Shown here one piece after another: positions 18,888 to 28,012 of a stretch of DNA of 64,000 nucleotides. The position numbers and the translations under genes were made by a program. Below the pieces are notes generated by a model. It worked only from the letters and a program-made list of their open reading frames with translations. It was not told where the DNA came from and did no database searches. Positions within the stretch are counted from its first letter, which is position 1, and the number at the start of each line of letters is the position of its first letter. The stretch lies in NCBI RefSeq assembly GCF_001752395.1, contig NZ_MKEK01000001.1:1549259-1613258 (forward strand), read 5' to 3'. Source of the DNA: Rheinheimera salexigens. Its GTDB lineage: Bacteria > Pseudomonadota > Gammaproteobacteria > Enterobacterales > Alteromonadaceae.

Positions 18888-20087
18888 ATGCAAAATACAG
18901 ATATCACCATCGTTGGTGCAGGCAGTGCCGGTTTAACATTAGCGTTGTTATTAGCGCCGCTAAACCTAAATGTTGTGTTGTTAGAACAAGGCAATGCACC
19001 TGAAATAACTGATGCTAAGTACCAACGAGTCAGTGCCTTAAATTTAGCCTCAAAGCGCTTATTAGTCCATTTAGGGGCTTGGTCTAGCATTGAAAAAACC
19101 GCAGCGGCTTATCAAGATATGCAGGTTTGGGATAGTGATAGTTTTGCCAAGATTGCCTTTAATGCCAAAGCCGAACGGGTAGAGGCCTTAGGCTGGATTT
19201 GCGATAACGAACAAATTCGTCAAGCGTTATATCAACAACTAAAATCGCATGCCAATGTTAGTTGTCAGTTTAATTGTAGCATTAACAGCTTGGTGCAAAG
19301 CGATCGCGAAGTGTTAATTAACTACAATCAACAGCAATTGCTATTAAGCCGTTTAGTGGTTGGCGCAGACGGTATTCATTCTTTAGTGCGTAAAACCGCA
19401 CAATTACCGCAAGTTCATCGCCACTATAATCAACAAGCATTAGTCGCAACCATTAAGACCGAGCAACCGCATCAAGCGACTGCACGGCAGATATTCTTAC
19501 CTGGTGGTCCTTTAGCTTTATTGCCACTGCCAGATCCACACTTATGCTCTATCGTTTGGTCAGTACCTGCAGCCGATACCGCCGCTAAACTAGCGCTAGC
19601 TGAAACCGATTTTAATCACGCGCTAACGGCCGCTAGTCAGTCGATACTAGGTGTATTAACCCTACAAACACCGCTACGTAATTTTGAACTGCAAATGCGC
19701 TATGCTAGCCAATGGTTGAACCAGCGTATTGTGTTAGTGGCAGATGCTGCCCATAGTGTGCATCCGTTAGCGGGCCAAGGCATGAATTTAGGCCTTATGG
19801 ATGTCGCCGCATTAGCACAACTAATTGAACAACAATTAATCGCGGGTAAAGATATTACAGAGCAGCGCATGTTGCGCCAATACGAGCGCTGGCGCAAAGC
19901 AGAAGCGCAAAGTTTGATTGTTGCTATGGAGGCTTTTAACCGGGCTTTTAGTAATAAACAGCCGCTGCTCAAACTGATCAGAGCAGTAGGTATGACTGGG
20001 GTTGATAAAGCACCCTGGCTGAAGCAGAAGATTATGGCTGCAGCGCTTGGTAATAGTGGCGATTTGCCGCAACTTGCTAAGTTATAA
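18888..20087 (+). CDS. ubiI: UbiI/VisC, FAD-dependent ubiquinone hydroxylase
   Basis: This second flavin monooxygenase of the ubiquinone pathway would hydroxylate C5 of the ring. The FAD motif IVGAGSAGLTLALLLAPL opens the protein, and DAAHSVHPLAGQGMNLGLMDV is the second nucleotide-contact motif. The ATG at 18888 has GGAG five bases upstream; an in-frame ATG inside ubiH is rejected. It follows ubiH after one base, so both are translated from one mRNA. The next genes, gcvTHP, are the usual neighbours of visC/ubiI. Confidence 0.9.
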   Translation: MQNTDITIVGAGSAGLTLALLLAPLNLNVVLLEQGNAPEITDAKYQRVSALNLASKRLLVHLGAWSSIEKTAAAYQDMQVWDSDSFAKIAFNAKAERVEALGWICDNEQIRQALYQQLKSHANVSCQFNCSINSLVQSDREVLINYNQQQLLLSRLVVGADGIHSLVRKTAQLPQVHRHYNQQALVATIKTEQPHQATARQIFLPGGPLALLPLPDPHLCSIVWSVPAADTAAKLALAETDFNHALTAASQSILGVLTLQTPLRNFELQMRYASQWLNQRIVLVADAAHSVHPLAGQGMNLGLMDVAALAQLIEQQLIAGKDITEQRMLRQYERWRKAEAQSLIVAMEAFNRAFSNKQPLLKLIRAVGMTGVDKAPWLKQKIMAAALGNSGDLPQLAKL

Positions 20088-20144
20088 TGTCATTCAATGC
20101 AAACAAGACTTGTCGCATTACTAAATCTAATTTAAATGGGACTG

Positions 20145-20171
20145 TTGGACAGCTTTGGCTTGCGCTATAAT
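20145..20171 (+). promoter_or_regulatory. Candidate promoter of gcvTHP
   Basis: TTGGAC (20145-20150) and a perfect TATAAT (20166-20171) are separated by 15 bases, slightly short. The position, about 130 bases before gcvT, leaves a leader that includes four 14-base repeats. Confidence 0.5.
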
Positions 20172-20220
20172 CCAGACACTTTTTTATCCGTTGCTGCGTT
20201 AAATGGTGCAGTAATAGCCC

Positions 20221-20276
20221 TGAAACCTAGAACTTGAAACCTAGAACTTGAAATCTAGAACTTGAAATCTAGAGTG
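20221..20276 (+). repeat. Four tandem 14-base repeats in the gcvT leader
   Basis: The unit TGAAACCTAGAACT occurs twice exactly, then as TGAAATCTAGAACT, then as TGAAATCTAGAGTG. The array ends about 30 bases before the gcvT start codon. Copy number could vary by slippage and would alter the leader. Confidence 0.95.
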
Positions 20277-20305
20277 TGGGCTCAACTATAAGCAGGAAAA
20301 TGATA

Positions 20306-21385
20306 ATGGCGAATAAAACAGCGTTACATGCTAAACATCTGGAAGCTGGTGCCAAAATGGTAGATTTTTTTGGCTGGGATATGCCAATTAACTACGGCTC
20401 TCAAATTGAAGAACATCACGCCGTTCGTACAGACGCGGGTATGTTCGATGTGTCTCATATGACAACCATCGACATTAACGGTGAAGACAGTCGCGATTTT
20501 TTACGTTTTTTATTAGCAAACGATGTAGCAAAGTTAACCGTACCTGGTCGCGCTTTATACAGTGGAATGCTAAACGAAGCAGGCGGTGTGATTGATGATA
20601 TTATTGTTTATTTCATGCAAGAAGATTTTTACCGTATCGTCTCTAACTCAGGTACTCGGGAAAAAGATTTAGCTTGGATAAACAAACAAGCTGCCGACTT
20701 TAATGTCACCGTGACCGAGCGTCGTGAATTCTCAATTATTGCGGTACAAGGCCCTAATGCTAAAGCAAAGGTGGCGACGTTATTAACCGATAGCCAAAAA
20801 GCTGATATTGATGGTATGAAGCCATTCTTTGGTAAACAAAGCGGCGACTTATTTATAGCTACCACGGGTTACACCGGGGAAGACGGTTACGAAATAGCAT
20901 TACCCAACGAGCAGGCGGCTGATTTTTGGCAAAAACTAATTGGCGCCGGTGTTAAGCCTGCAGGTTTGGGCGCACGCGATACCTTACGATTAGAAGCCGG
21001 TATGAACCTATATGGCCAAGATATGGATGATAATGTATCGCCATTAGCCGCTAACATGGCTTGGACTATCGCTTGGCAACCAGAAGAACGAAACTTTATT
21101 GGACGCGCTGCACTTGAGCAACAAAAAGCGGCAGGTACTGAAAAGTTAGTCGGTTTAGTTATGGAACAAAAAGGCGTATTACGCCATGGTCAACGTGTGG
21201 TAGTTGATGGTAACGAAGGTATTATTACTTCAGGTACTTTCTCACCAACATTAGGTTTTAGTATTGCATTGGCACGAGTTCCTGCTACCACCAGCGACAG
21301 TGCTGAAGTAGATATTCGTGGTAAAATGATCCCAGTTAAAGTCGTTAAACCTGGCTTTGTGCGCATGGGTAAAAAACTGGTTTAA
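20306..21385 (+). CDS. gcvT: Glycine cleavage system T protein (aminomethyltransferase)
   Basis: GcvT takes the aminomethyl group from the lipoyl arm of GcvH, releasing ammonia and forming 5,10-methylene-tetrahydrofolate. The 360 residues start [28 protein letters not shown] as expected, and show the folate-site aspartate region (MFDVSHM) and [10 protein letters not shown]. The ATG at 20306 has AGGA at the right distance; a nearby ATG two codons earlier and a GTG further upstream are less likely. First gene of gcvT-gcvH-gcvP. I see no glycine riboswitch in the leader. Confidence 0.96.
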   Translation: MANKTALHAKHLEAGAKMVDFFGWDMPINYGSQIEEHHAVRTDAGMFDVSHMTTIDINGEDSRDFLRFLLANDVAKLTVPGRALYSGMLNEAGGVIDDIIVYFMQEDFYRIVSNSGTREKDLAWINKQAADFNVTVTERREFSIIAVQGPNAKAKVATLLTDSQKADIDGMKPFFGKQSGDLFIATTGYTGEDGYEIALPNEQAADFWQKLIGAGVKPAGLGARDTLRLEAGMNLYGQDMDDNVSPLAANMAWTIAWQPEERNFIGRAALEQQKAAGTEKLVGLVMEQKGVLRHGQRVVVDGNEGIITSGTFSPTLGFSIALARVPATTSDSAEVDIRGKMIPVKVVKPGFVRMGKKLV

Positions 21386-21476
21386 GCCAGATTTTAAATA
21401 AAATTGGCCTACAGTAATATTATTCTATTATTGCTTAGGCCAGATATAATAGTGACAACAGCTAAGGAATTTTAAA

Positions 21477-21863
21477 ATGAGCTCAATCCCAACAGAGTTA
21501 AAGTATGCAGCCAGCCATGAATGGGTGCGTGATGAAGGCAATGGTGTATTTGCTGTCGGTATTTCTGAACATGCTCAAGACTTATTAGGTGATATGGTCT
21601 TTGTTGAGTTACCAGAAGTTGGCACCACTTATAGCCAAGGCGATGACTGTGCAGTGTGTGAATCGGTAAAAGCTGCTTCAGATATTTATGCGCCTATCGC
21701 TGGCGAAATTGTTGCCATTAACGAAGCTTTAACTGACGAGCCAGAATTAGTAAATAGCAGCCCGTACCAAGAAGGTTGGTTATTTAAAATTAAAGCGGCT
21801 AACGAAGCTGACTTAGCGAACTTGTTAGATGCAGCTGGCTACCAAAACTCGATTGACGAGTAA
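21477..21863 (+). CDS. gcvH: Glycine cleavage system H protein
   Basis: GcvH is the lipoylated carrier that shuttles the aminomethyl group between GcvP and GcvT. The 128 residues contain the lipoylation site in [17 protein letters not shown] (lysine near residue 64) and the usual HEWV opening motif. TAAGGA precedes the ATG. A 91-base gap separates it from gcvT. Confidence 0.97.
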   Translation: MSSIPTELKYAASHEWVRDEGNGVFAVGISEHAQDLLGDMVFVELPEVGTTYSQGDDCAVCESVKAASDIYAPIAGEIVAINEALTDEPELVNSSPYQEGWLFKIKAANEADLANLLDAAGYQNSIDE

Positions 21864-21880
21864 GCTAAACGCCTATCGCA

Positions 21881-21929
21881 ATTAAACCCCGAGTAGACTA
21901 ATTAAGTTTAGCTGCGGGGTTTAATTTTA
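21881..21929 (+). terminator. Hairpin between gcvH and gcvP (terminator or attenuator)
   Basis: A perfect 11-bp inverted repeat (ATTAAACCCCG/CGGGGTTTAAT) with a 23-base loop is followed by TTTT. It lies inside the operon, so it could reduce gcvP transcription relative to gcvTH, or stabilise the upstream mRNA end. Confidence 0.6.
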
Positions 21930-21963
21930 GTAAATGACACCTTTATTTCAGGACATTCCAGGC

Positions 21964-24855
21964 ATGACAAACTCCGCTGTGAAAACCCTGTCGCAACTTG
22001 CGAACCACGAAGAATTTATTCAGCGCCACATAGGGCCTGATGCGGCTGAAACTGCAGCCATGCTAAATGAGCTTGGCCTAGACAGTATGGAAGCACTAAT
22101 TGCCCAAACTGTTCCTGCCGATATTCGCCTCCCAGAGCCTTTAGCCACAGGCAAAGCGCGCTCGGAAGTAGAAGCATTAGCTTATTTAAAGCAGGCAGCT
22201 AGCAAAAATAAAATGTTTAAATCTTACATCGGTATGGGCTATCACCCAACGTTAACGCCGAATGTTATCCTGCGTAATGTGTTAGAAAACCCAGGTTGGT
22301 ATACCGCTTATACGCCGTATCAGCCTGAAATTGCTCAAGGCCGCTTAGAAGCATTATTAAACTTCCAACAAGTGACGTTAGATATCACGGGTATGGAACT
22401 GGCCAGCGCCTCATTATTAGATGAAGCAACCGCGGCTGCAGAAGCCATGGCGTTAGCCAAGCGAGTAGGCAAAAATAAATCGAATTACTATTTTATTGCA
22501 GATGATGTCCATCCACAAACTATCGACGTGGTAAAAACCCGCGCCGAAATGTTTGGTTTTGACATTATCATCGGTAAAGCTGCTGATGCGACTAACCACG
22601 ATGTATTTGGTGCCTTAATCCAGTACCCAACAACCAATGGTGATGTTCGTGATGACAGTGCGTTAATAGCTGCGTTACAAGCCAAAAAAGCGGTCGTTGC
22701 GGTAGCAACTGATCCAATGGCGTTAATGTTATTAAAATCACCAGGTCAGTTAGGTGCAGATGTTGTTCTAGGTTCTGCCCAGCGTTTTGGCGTGCCTATG
22801 GCTTTTGGTGGCCCACATGCTGCGTTCTTCGCTACACGTGATAGTTATAAACGTTCTATGCCAGGTCGTATTATTGGTGTATCAAAAGATCGCCGTGGTA
22901 ATGCCGGTTTACGTATGGCTATGCAAACACGCGAGCAACATATTCGCCGTGAAAAAGCTAACTCTAATATTTGTACGGCTCAAGTATTATTAGCCAATAT
23001 GGCGTCATTCTATGCGGTATATCATGGCCCAATCGGCTTGAAAAATATTGCCGAGCGTATTCATCGTCATGCTGATATTTTTGCTGCGGGCTTAGCCGCT
23101 AAAGGCGTTAATATCGTTAATAAGCATTGGTTTGATACGGTTACCTTTACGGTAAGTGATCGTGCAGCGGTTATTCAACGTGGTTTAGACGCTGGCGTTA
23201 ACTTACGTACAGACGTTGCAGATTCATTATCTGTTAGCTTCCACGAAGCTAGCACTGCGGCCGATTTAGCCCAGTTATTTGCTATTGTATTAGGTGATAA
23301 CCACGGTTTAGACGTAGAAAAATTAGATGCCACTATTGTTGCAGACGGTTCAAACTCTATTCCAGCTGATTTACTGCGTACCGACACTATTTTAGGTCAC
23401 CCAGTATTTAACCAGTATCACAGTGAAACTGAGATGCTGCGTTATATCAAAAAATTAGAAAACAAAGATTTAGCCTTAAACCACTCGATGATTTCATTAG
23501 GTTCATGCACCATGAAACTTAATGCAACCTCAGAAATGATCCCAATTACATGGCCAGAGTTTGCTTCAATACACCCATTCGTGCCACGTGATCAGGCCCA
23601 AGGTTATTATCAGATGTTAGGCGAACTAGGCGACTGGTTAGTCAACATCACTGGTTATGACAATATATCTTTGCAACCAAACTCGGGTGCGCAAGGTGAA
23701 TATGCCGGTATGGTCGCTATTCGTAAATACCACGAAAGCCGTGGTGATGCCCATCGTAACATTTGCTTAATTCCAGTGTCTGCGCACGGTACTAACCCAG
23801 CAACGGCGGCAATGGCTAGCTTTGATATCGTGTTAGTTGACTGTGATAAGTCAGGTAATATTGATATGGCTGATTTAAAAGCTAAAGCGGCAGAAGTGGG
23901 CGATAGGTTAGCGGCTATCATGGTCACATACCCGTCTACTCACGGTATCTTTGAAGAAAGTATCCGCGAATTATGCGATATCGTGCATGCTCATGGTGGC
24001 CAAGTTTATATGGACGGCGCCAACATGAACGCCCAAGTTGGCGTAACATCACCAGGCTTTATCGGGTCAGATGTATCGCATTTAAACTTGCACAAAACGT
24101 TTTGTATTCCACACGGCGGTGGTGGCCCAGGTATGGGACCTATCGGCGTGAAAAGCCATTTAACTCCGTTCTTACCTAACCACTCAGTGGTTAAAATTGA
24201 CGGCACAGGTGAGCAAAACGGCGCTGTATCAGCCGCACCATTTGGTAGCGCAGGTATCTTACCTATCAGCTGGATGTATATTGCTATGATGGGCGCTAAT
24301 GGCTTAAAACAAGCCACAGAGTTTGCCATTTTAAACGCTAACTATATGGCCAATAAACTCGACCCAATCTTCCCAGTACTGTATCGCGGTACTAACGGTC
24401 GCGTAGGTCACGAGTGTATTATTGATATTCGGCAGTTAAAAGACGCCAGCGGTATTACGGAAATGGATATTGCTAAGCGCTTAATGGACTTTGGTTATCA
24501 CTCACCAACAATGAGCTTCCCTGTTGCTGGCACCTTAATGATTGAACCTACTGAATCAGAAAGCAAAGCCGAACTGGATAAGTTTATTGAAGCGATGGCA
24601 ACCATCCGTGAAGAAATTGGCAAAGTGTTAAGTGGCGAGTGGACAGTAGACAACAACCCGTTGGTTTACGCACCACACAGCATGCAAGATGTGTTCGACC
24701 CAGCATGGGATCGTGCGTACAGCCAACAATATGCTGCGTTCCCGGTAGCTTACATAGCCGAAAATAAATTCTGGCCAACCGTAAGCCGCATCGACGACGT
24801 ATATGGCGACCGCAACTTAATGTGCGCCTGCCCAAGTCCGGAAGCGTATCGTTAA
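21964..24855 (+). CDS. gcvP: Glycine dehydrogenase (decarboxylating), P protein
   Basis: GcvP uses pyridoxal phosphate to decarboxylate glycine and load the aminomethyl group on GcvH. This is the fused long form (963 residues from the chosen start). The PLP lysine lies in [19 protein letters not shown] in the C-terminal half; the N-terminal half has the [23 protein letters not shown] opening. The ATG at 21964 gives the family-like [18 protein letters not shown]; an ATG ten codons earlier overlaps the end of the hairpin's T run and adds unfamiliar residues. Confidence 0.96.
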   Translation: MTNSAVKTLSQLANHEEFIQRHIGPDAAETAAMLNELGLDSMEALIAQTVPADIRLPEPLATGKARSEVEALAYLKQAASKNKMFKSYIGMGYHPTLTPNVILRNVLENPGWYTAYTPYQPEIAQGRLEALLNFQQVTLDITGMELASASLLDEATAAAEAMALAKRVGKNKSNYYFIADDVHPQTIDVVKTRAEMFGFDIIIGKAADATNHDVFGALIQYPTTNGDVRDDSALIAALQAKKAVVAVATDPMALMLLKSPGQLGADVVLGSAQRFGVPMAFGGPHAAFFATRDSYKRSMPGRIIGVSKDRRGNAGLRMAMQTREQHIRREKANSNICTAQVLLANMASFYAVYHGPIGLKNIAERIHRHADIFAAGLAAKGVNIVNKHWFDTVTFTVSDRAAVIQRGLDAGVNLRTDVADSLSVSFHEASTAADLAQLFAIVLGDNHGLDVEKLDATIVADGSNSIPADLLRTDTILGHPVFNQYHSETEMLRYIKKLENKDLALNHSMISLGSCTMKLNATSEMIPITWPEFASIHPFVPRDQAQGYYQMLGELGDWLVNITGYDNISLQPNSGAQGEYAGMVAIRKYHESRGDAHRNICLIPVSAHGTNPATAAMASFDIVLVDCDKSGNIDMADLKAKAAEVGDRLAAIMVTYPSTHGIFEESIRELCDIVHAHGGQVYMDGANMNAQVGVTSPGFIGSDVSHLNLHKTFCIPHGGGGPGMGPIGVKSHLTPFLPNHSVVKIDGTGEQNGAVSAAPFGSAGILPISWMYIAMMGANGLKQATEFAILNANYMANKLDPIFPVLYRGTNGRVGHECIIDIRQLKDASGITEMDIAKRLMDFGYHSPTMSFPVAGTLMIEPTESESKAELDKFIEAMATIREEIGKVLSGEWTVDNNPLVYAPHSMQDVFDPAWDRAYSQQYAAFPVAYIAENKFWPTVSRIDDVYGDRNLMCACPSPEAYR

Positions 24856-24908
24856 GAAGCGATTTGTTGTCAGTATGGAATAAAGTTTGTGACTAGACTG
24901 ATAACTTA

Positions 24909-24934
24909 AATAAAGGGCCGAAAGGCCCTTTATT
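24909..24934 (+). terminator. Terminator of gcvTHP
   Basis: A perfect 11-bp stem (AATAAAGGGCC/GGCCCTTTATT) is closed by a GAAA tetraloop. The 3' side is T-rich. It ends the glycine cleavage operon. Confidence 0.88.
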
Positions 24935-25664
24935 ATTAATAGCCTAAACTTCTTTGTTGTATTGGAATCCACTAATCTCCATCTTCAGCTTTATCAGCAT
25001 GCCATTAACGGCTAAATGGGTGATAATTAGACAGCTTGTACAGAATTTCCGCATTGAATTAATGGTCAGAGTTGTCTAAATAGCGCTAGTTATGTTATAA
25101 GATATCAAAATTTAAAGCATCTCAAAAACAGCCGTAATATTAATAATCGTCAACAACGTAATTATTAAACATTTTATCTATAATCTATAACACCGCACAT
25201 AAACGGCTTGGTTAATTAGCCGCTTAAAGTGCACCACGTGCAACTGTTTTACCGCTAGTAGTTTTAATCTGTTTACTTTTCGTCTAAGAGCATTCTTAGA
25301 GCAACCTAACATGTATATAGCTTAAATTGGCTACAGCAAGTCAGGATAGTTATTCTCACGCGTGATCGACCAGCATTCTATACACGCTAATAACAACAAG
25401 CATTAAGCGATATTTCTAAGTTCTTCAACATCACTTCAGTGACATTTGCACCAGTTTGAACTTTCTTATGGATAAGAATATTTAAAGATAGTTTTTACAA
25501 AACCTTAGCTATACCTAAAATTTGAAATTTAAAAAAACTCTAGAAGATGTCGTGTTGTTTACGTAAGCAACATTAAGCAACTGCTTGGGCATACTCTATA
25601 TTTATTTGAAATGTGATCTATTTAGAGACCGCATAAAACTATATCTAACAGGAGATATACCTAG
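24935..25664. other. Long gene-free stretch before the triple-RidA gene
   Basis: These 730 bases are AT-rich and hold no open frame that looks coding. The last 60 bases contain a perfect CRP-like half-site, listed separately, and a strong ribosome site (AACAGGAGATATACC) for the next gene. The rest shows nothing I can name; its length suggests lost genes or a long regulatory region. Confidence 0.5.
25609..25620 (+). promoter_or_regulatory. CRP-like half-site upstream of the triple-RidA gene
   Basis: AAATGTGATCTA matches the left arm of the CRP consensus exactly. The right arm (TTTAGAGACC) does not match well, so functional CRP binding is uncertain. Confidence 0.3.
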
Positions 25665-26930
25665 ATGAGTGGCAAAATTATAAAACTTTCAAGAAACACC
25701 AAACAGGCACCAACTAATATTGGATCTACACAGACTGTTGCTTTTTCTCATTATAATAATATTTCGGCTCAATTACCGGTAGATCCTATCACTGGTGCTT
25801 TAGTGGCGGGCGATATAACAGCTCAAGCCAAACAGTGTTTAGTGAATCTTAAAGCCATAGTAGAAAGCATCGACCATGTAATGGATGATGTGGTTAAAGT
25901 GAATATATTTTTGCAGAATATTGCTGATATTGATGCAGTAAACGCGGTATATGCAAGTTTCTTTAAAGATTATCTTCCTACACGGACAGCCGTAGCGGTA
26001 GCCGCTTTACCAATGGAAGGTGCTTTGATACAAATTGATGCTGTTATCTCTAACGGTGAAGGTACCGCACCACAAGCACCATGTGATTTGATCAAAGTAG
26101 CAAAAAATAGCGAAAATGCCCCTACGAATTCACTTTCTACCCACACTGTTGCTTTTTCTCATTACAACAATATTTCTGCCCAATTACCTATCGATGCGAC
26201 AACCGGTGAATTAGTGCCAGGTGGCGTAAAAGAACAGACAGCTCAGTGCTTAAAAAATATTAAAGCCATTTTAGAAAGTATCGACGTGCCATTTGACGAT
26301 ATTGTTAAAGTAAATATTTACGTTAAAAATTTAGCGGATATGGACGCAGTAAATGAAGTGTATAGCACTTTCTTTCCAGACTCGTCTATCGCTAGAGCTG
26401 TCGCCTATGTCCCTGCAAGATCAACGGTGGTAGCAGCGGCGTTACCTATGAATGCTTTAGTGCAAATTGATGCAGTTGTGTCACACGGTGATGGTACTCC
26501 GCCACAAGCGGTTGAAGACAGACATGGTATCGTGATTAAAGCTAATAATACGATCAATGCGCCTAAGTGTACGCTCTCTACACAAACGGTCGCGTTTTCT
26601 CATTACAATCACATCTCAGCTCAATTACCGGTAGATCCTAAATCAGGTGCAGTGGTTGCAGGTGATGTAGCAGCGCAAGCCAAACAATGCTTAACTAATA
26701 TTAAAGCTATTTTAGAAAGTATCGACCACGTTATGGACGATATCGTTAAAGTAAATATTCAACTTAAAAATGTTGCCGATATTGCAGCTGTTAATCAGGT
26801 GTATACTGCGTTTTTCAATGGCGAATTACCGGCTAGAACGACTATAGGTGTTTCAGCTATACCGATGGACGCTTTGGTGCAAATTGATGCTGTAGTGTCT
26901 AATGCTGAAGGTACACCTCCAGCATTATAA
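25665..26930 (+). CDS. Protein of three tandem RidA/YjgF domains
   Basis: The 421 residues consist of three RidA-like domains (about 5-135, 140-280 and 288-421), each beginning with a Gln/Ala-Pro-x-N segment followed by TVAFSHYN-IS-AQLP and ending QIDAV. RidA proteins normally are ~128-residue subunits forming a homotrimer that hydrolyses 2-aminoacrylate and other imines at subunit interfaces. The fused form could fold as a pseudo-trimer. The catalytic arginine equivalents are R107, R252 and R391; the usual partner glutamate (IEIEAI) is aspartate in all three (D125, D269, D408), and the PYSQ motif is absent, so activity may differ. The second domain has about ten extra residues before its arginine. 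Domains 1 and 3 are most alike (HVMDD). Strong AGGAG site. Confidence 0.93.
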   Translation: MSGKIIKLSRNTKQAPTNIGSTQTVAFSHYNNISAQLPVDPITGALVAGDITAQAKQCLVNLKAIVESIDHVMDDVVKVNIFLQNIADIDAVNAVYASFFKDYLPTRTAVAVAALPMEGALIQIDAVISNGEGTAPQAPCDLIKVAKNSENAPTNSLSTHTVAFSHYNNISAQLPIDATTGELVPGGVKEQTAQCLKNIKAILESIDVPFDDIVKVNIYVKNLADMDAVNEVYSTFFPDSSIARAVAYVPARSTVVAAALPMNALVQIDAVVSHGDGTPPQAVEDRHGIVIKANNTINAPKCTLSTQTVAFSHYNHISAQLPVDPKSGAVVAGDVAAQAKQCLTNIKAILESIDHVMDDIVKVNIQLKNVADIAAVNQVYTAFFNGELPARTTIGVSAIPMDALVQIDAVVSNAEGTPPAL

Positions 26931-27245
26931 GAAGGTAAGTTAAAGCTATATAGGCAAACAAAGCCAAATAATGCTTGTATGTTAAAAGCCACCGCGATAA
27001 GCCATATAGCTTGTTGCGGTCGGTTTTATTAATTTTCTAGTTTAATACTTGCGTCCATTTTATAGCCCAATTTCACGCAGATTTCCCCAAAAAAAACAGT
27101 TCAATTTTCGCTGTCCTAAACCCCCACAGTTTGACTAGATGAACTACACTTATTCAGTTGTATAAGACTGCAAAGCGCAGGTAGCTAAGATTAGGCGCTG
27201 TAGCGGATTAACGCTCGAAATTGAGCCTGAAAAAAGGTAATCGCC
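26931..27245. other. Gene-free stretch between RidA-like gene and cupin
   Basis: These 315 bases hold the terminator listed separately and no supported gene. The last 60 bases presumably contain the cupin promoter, which I cannot define. Confidence 0.5.
26991..27028 (+). terminator. Terminator after the triple-RidA gene
   Basis: ACCGC/GCGGT and an inner AAGC/GCTT form an interrupted stem with small internal loops, followed by CGGTTTTATT. It fits a Rho-independent terminator. Confidence 0.6.
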
Positions 27246-27632
27246 ATGCGTATTTCCAAAAGTGAAATCCCTGCTAAAATCAATGTTCCAGGTGCTATCG
27301 GGCGTGTTGCCGCTAATTTTGGTGATGTCAGTAACTTTAGCAAAATGGCAGGTGAATATTTTTCTCTCGGCGCCGGCACCGATCTGGGGCCCTTATTGCT
27401 AGGCCTTAAAGACGATGTCTGTCATGCACCACACTGGGGTTACATGCTAGCGGGGGAACTAGTGGTAACGTATCTAGATGGCACAGAAGATACTTGTAAG
27501 GAGCACGACTTATTTTATTGGCCTCCCGGTCACACGTTACGCGTGGTTGAAGATGCTGAGGTGGTTTTGTTTAGCCCACAACATGAGCATGGCCAAGTAA
27601 TGGATCATATGCTAGCTAAAATGCAAGGCTGA
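27246..27632 (+). CDS. Cupin-domain protein
   Basis: The 128-residue protein has the small beta-barrel cupin pattern: APHWGYMLAGELVVTYLDG in the first motif, then DLFYWPPGHTLRVVEDAEVVLFSP in the second, with histidines that could bind a metal (H at about 60 and 97) and HEHG near the end. No enzymatic role can be assigned. AAAAAGG lies upstream of the ATG. It stands alone between the RidA-like gene and the BCCT transporter. Confidence 0.75.
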   Translation: MRISKSEIPAKINVPGAIGRVAANFGDVSNFSKMAGEYFSLGAGTDLGPLLLGLKDDVCHAPHWGYMLAGELVVTYLDGTEDTCKEHDLFYWPPGHTLRVVEDAEVVLFSPQHEHGQVMDHMLAKMQG

Positions 27633-28012
27633 ACTAACTCACTGAAGTATGCTATGGGGCAGATAGCTCTTAAGAATGATTTTTGCTTTGATTAGGAGTA
27701 AACTTTTGTGTTGAATCAACAGCGCTGATATCAAGTTAAGTCACTGTTGTCATGTTTATTAATGTAACCAAATGCATTTCATTCTTAGCAACTTAAAACA
27801 AAATTTAACAGCCGCTCGCATTTCATAATAAAGCTTGAGATGAATCTTATTAGTTGACAATTTATGATAATTTATAAGAATTATTGAGAAAAATTAAGTA
27901 GACAATTAATATTTTAAATTCAAGTCAGTTTATTTGCATTTATGGTTACGCATTACAATAACAGCATAATAACTAGCAATAGCTATATCTAATGATTAAA
28001 GGGAATTAGCCT
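27633..28012. other. Gene-free stretch upstream of BCCT transporter
   Basis: This AT-rich region has no supported gene. It includes a perfect TTGACA at 27854-27859 with a weak AAGAAT 16 bases later, which may be the transporter promoter. An AAAGGGAATTAG site precedes the next start codon. Confidence 0.45.

Noticed and set aside
20088..20305. Possible glycine riboswitch upstream of gcvT
   Set aside because: I looked for the tandem aptamer landmarks and did not find them; the leader is dominated by 14-base direct repeats instead.
24006..24329. Open frames of about 100 codons opposite gcvP
   Set aside because: They lie antisense to a complete gcvP and encode Pro/Gly-rich non-family sequence.
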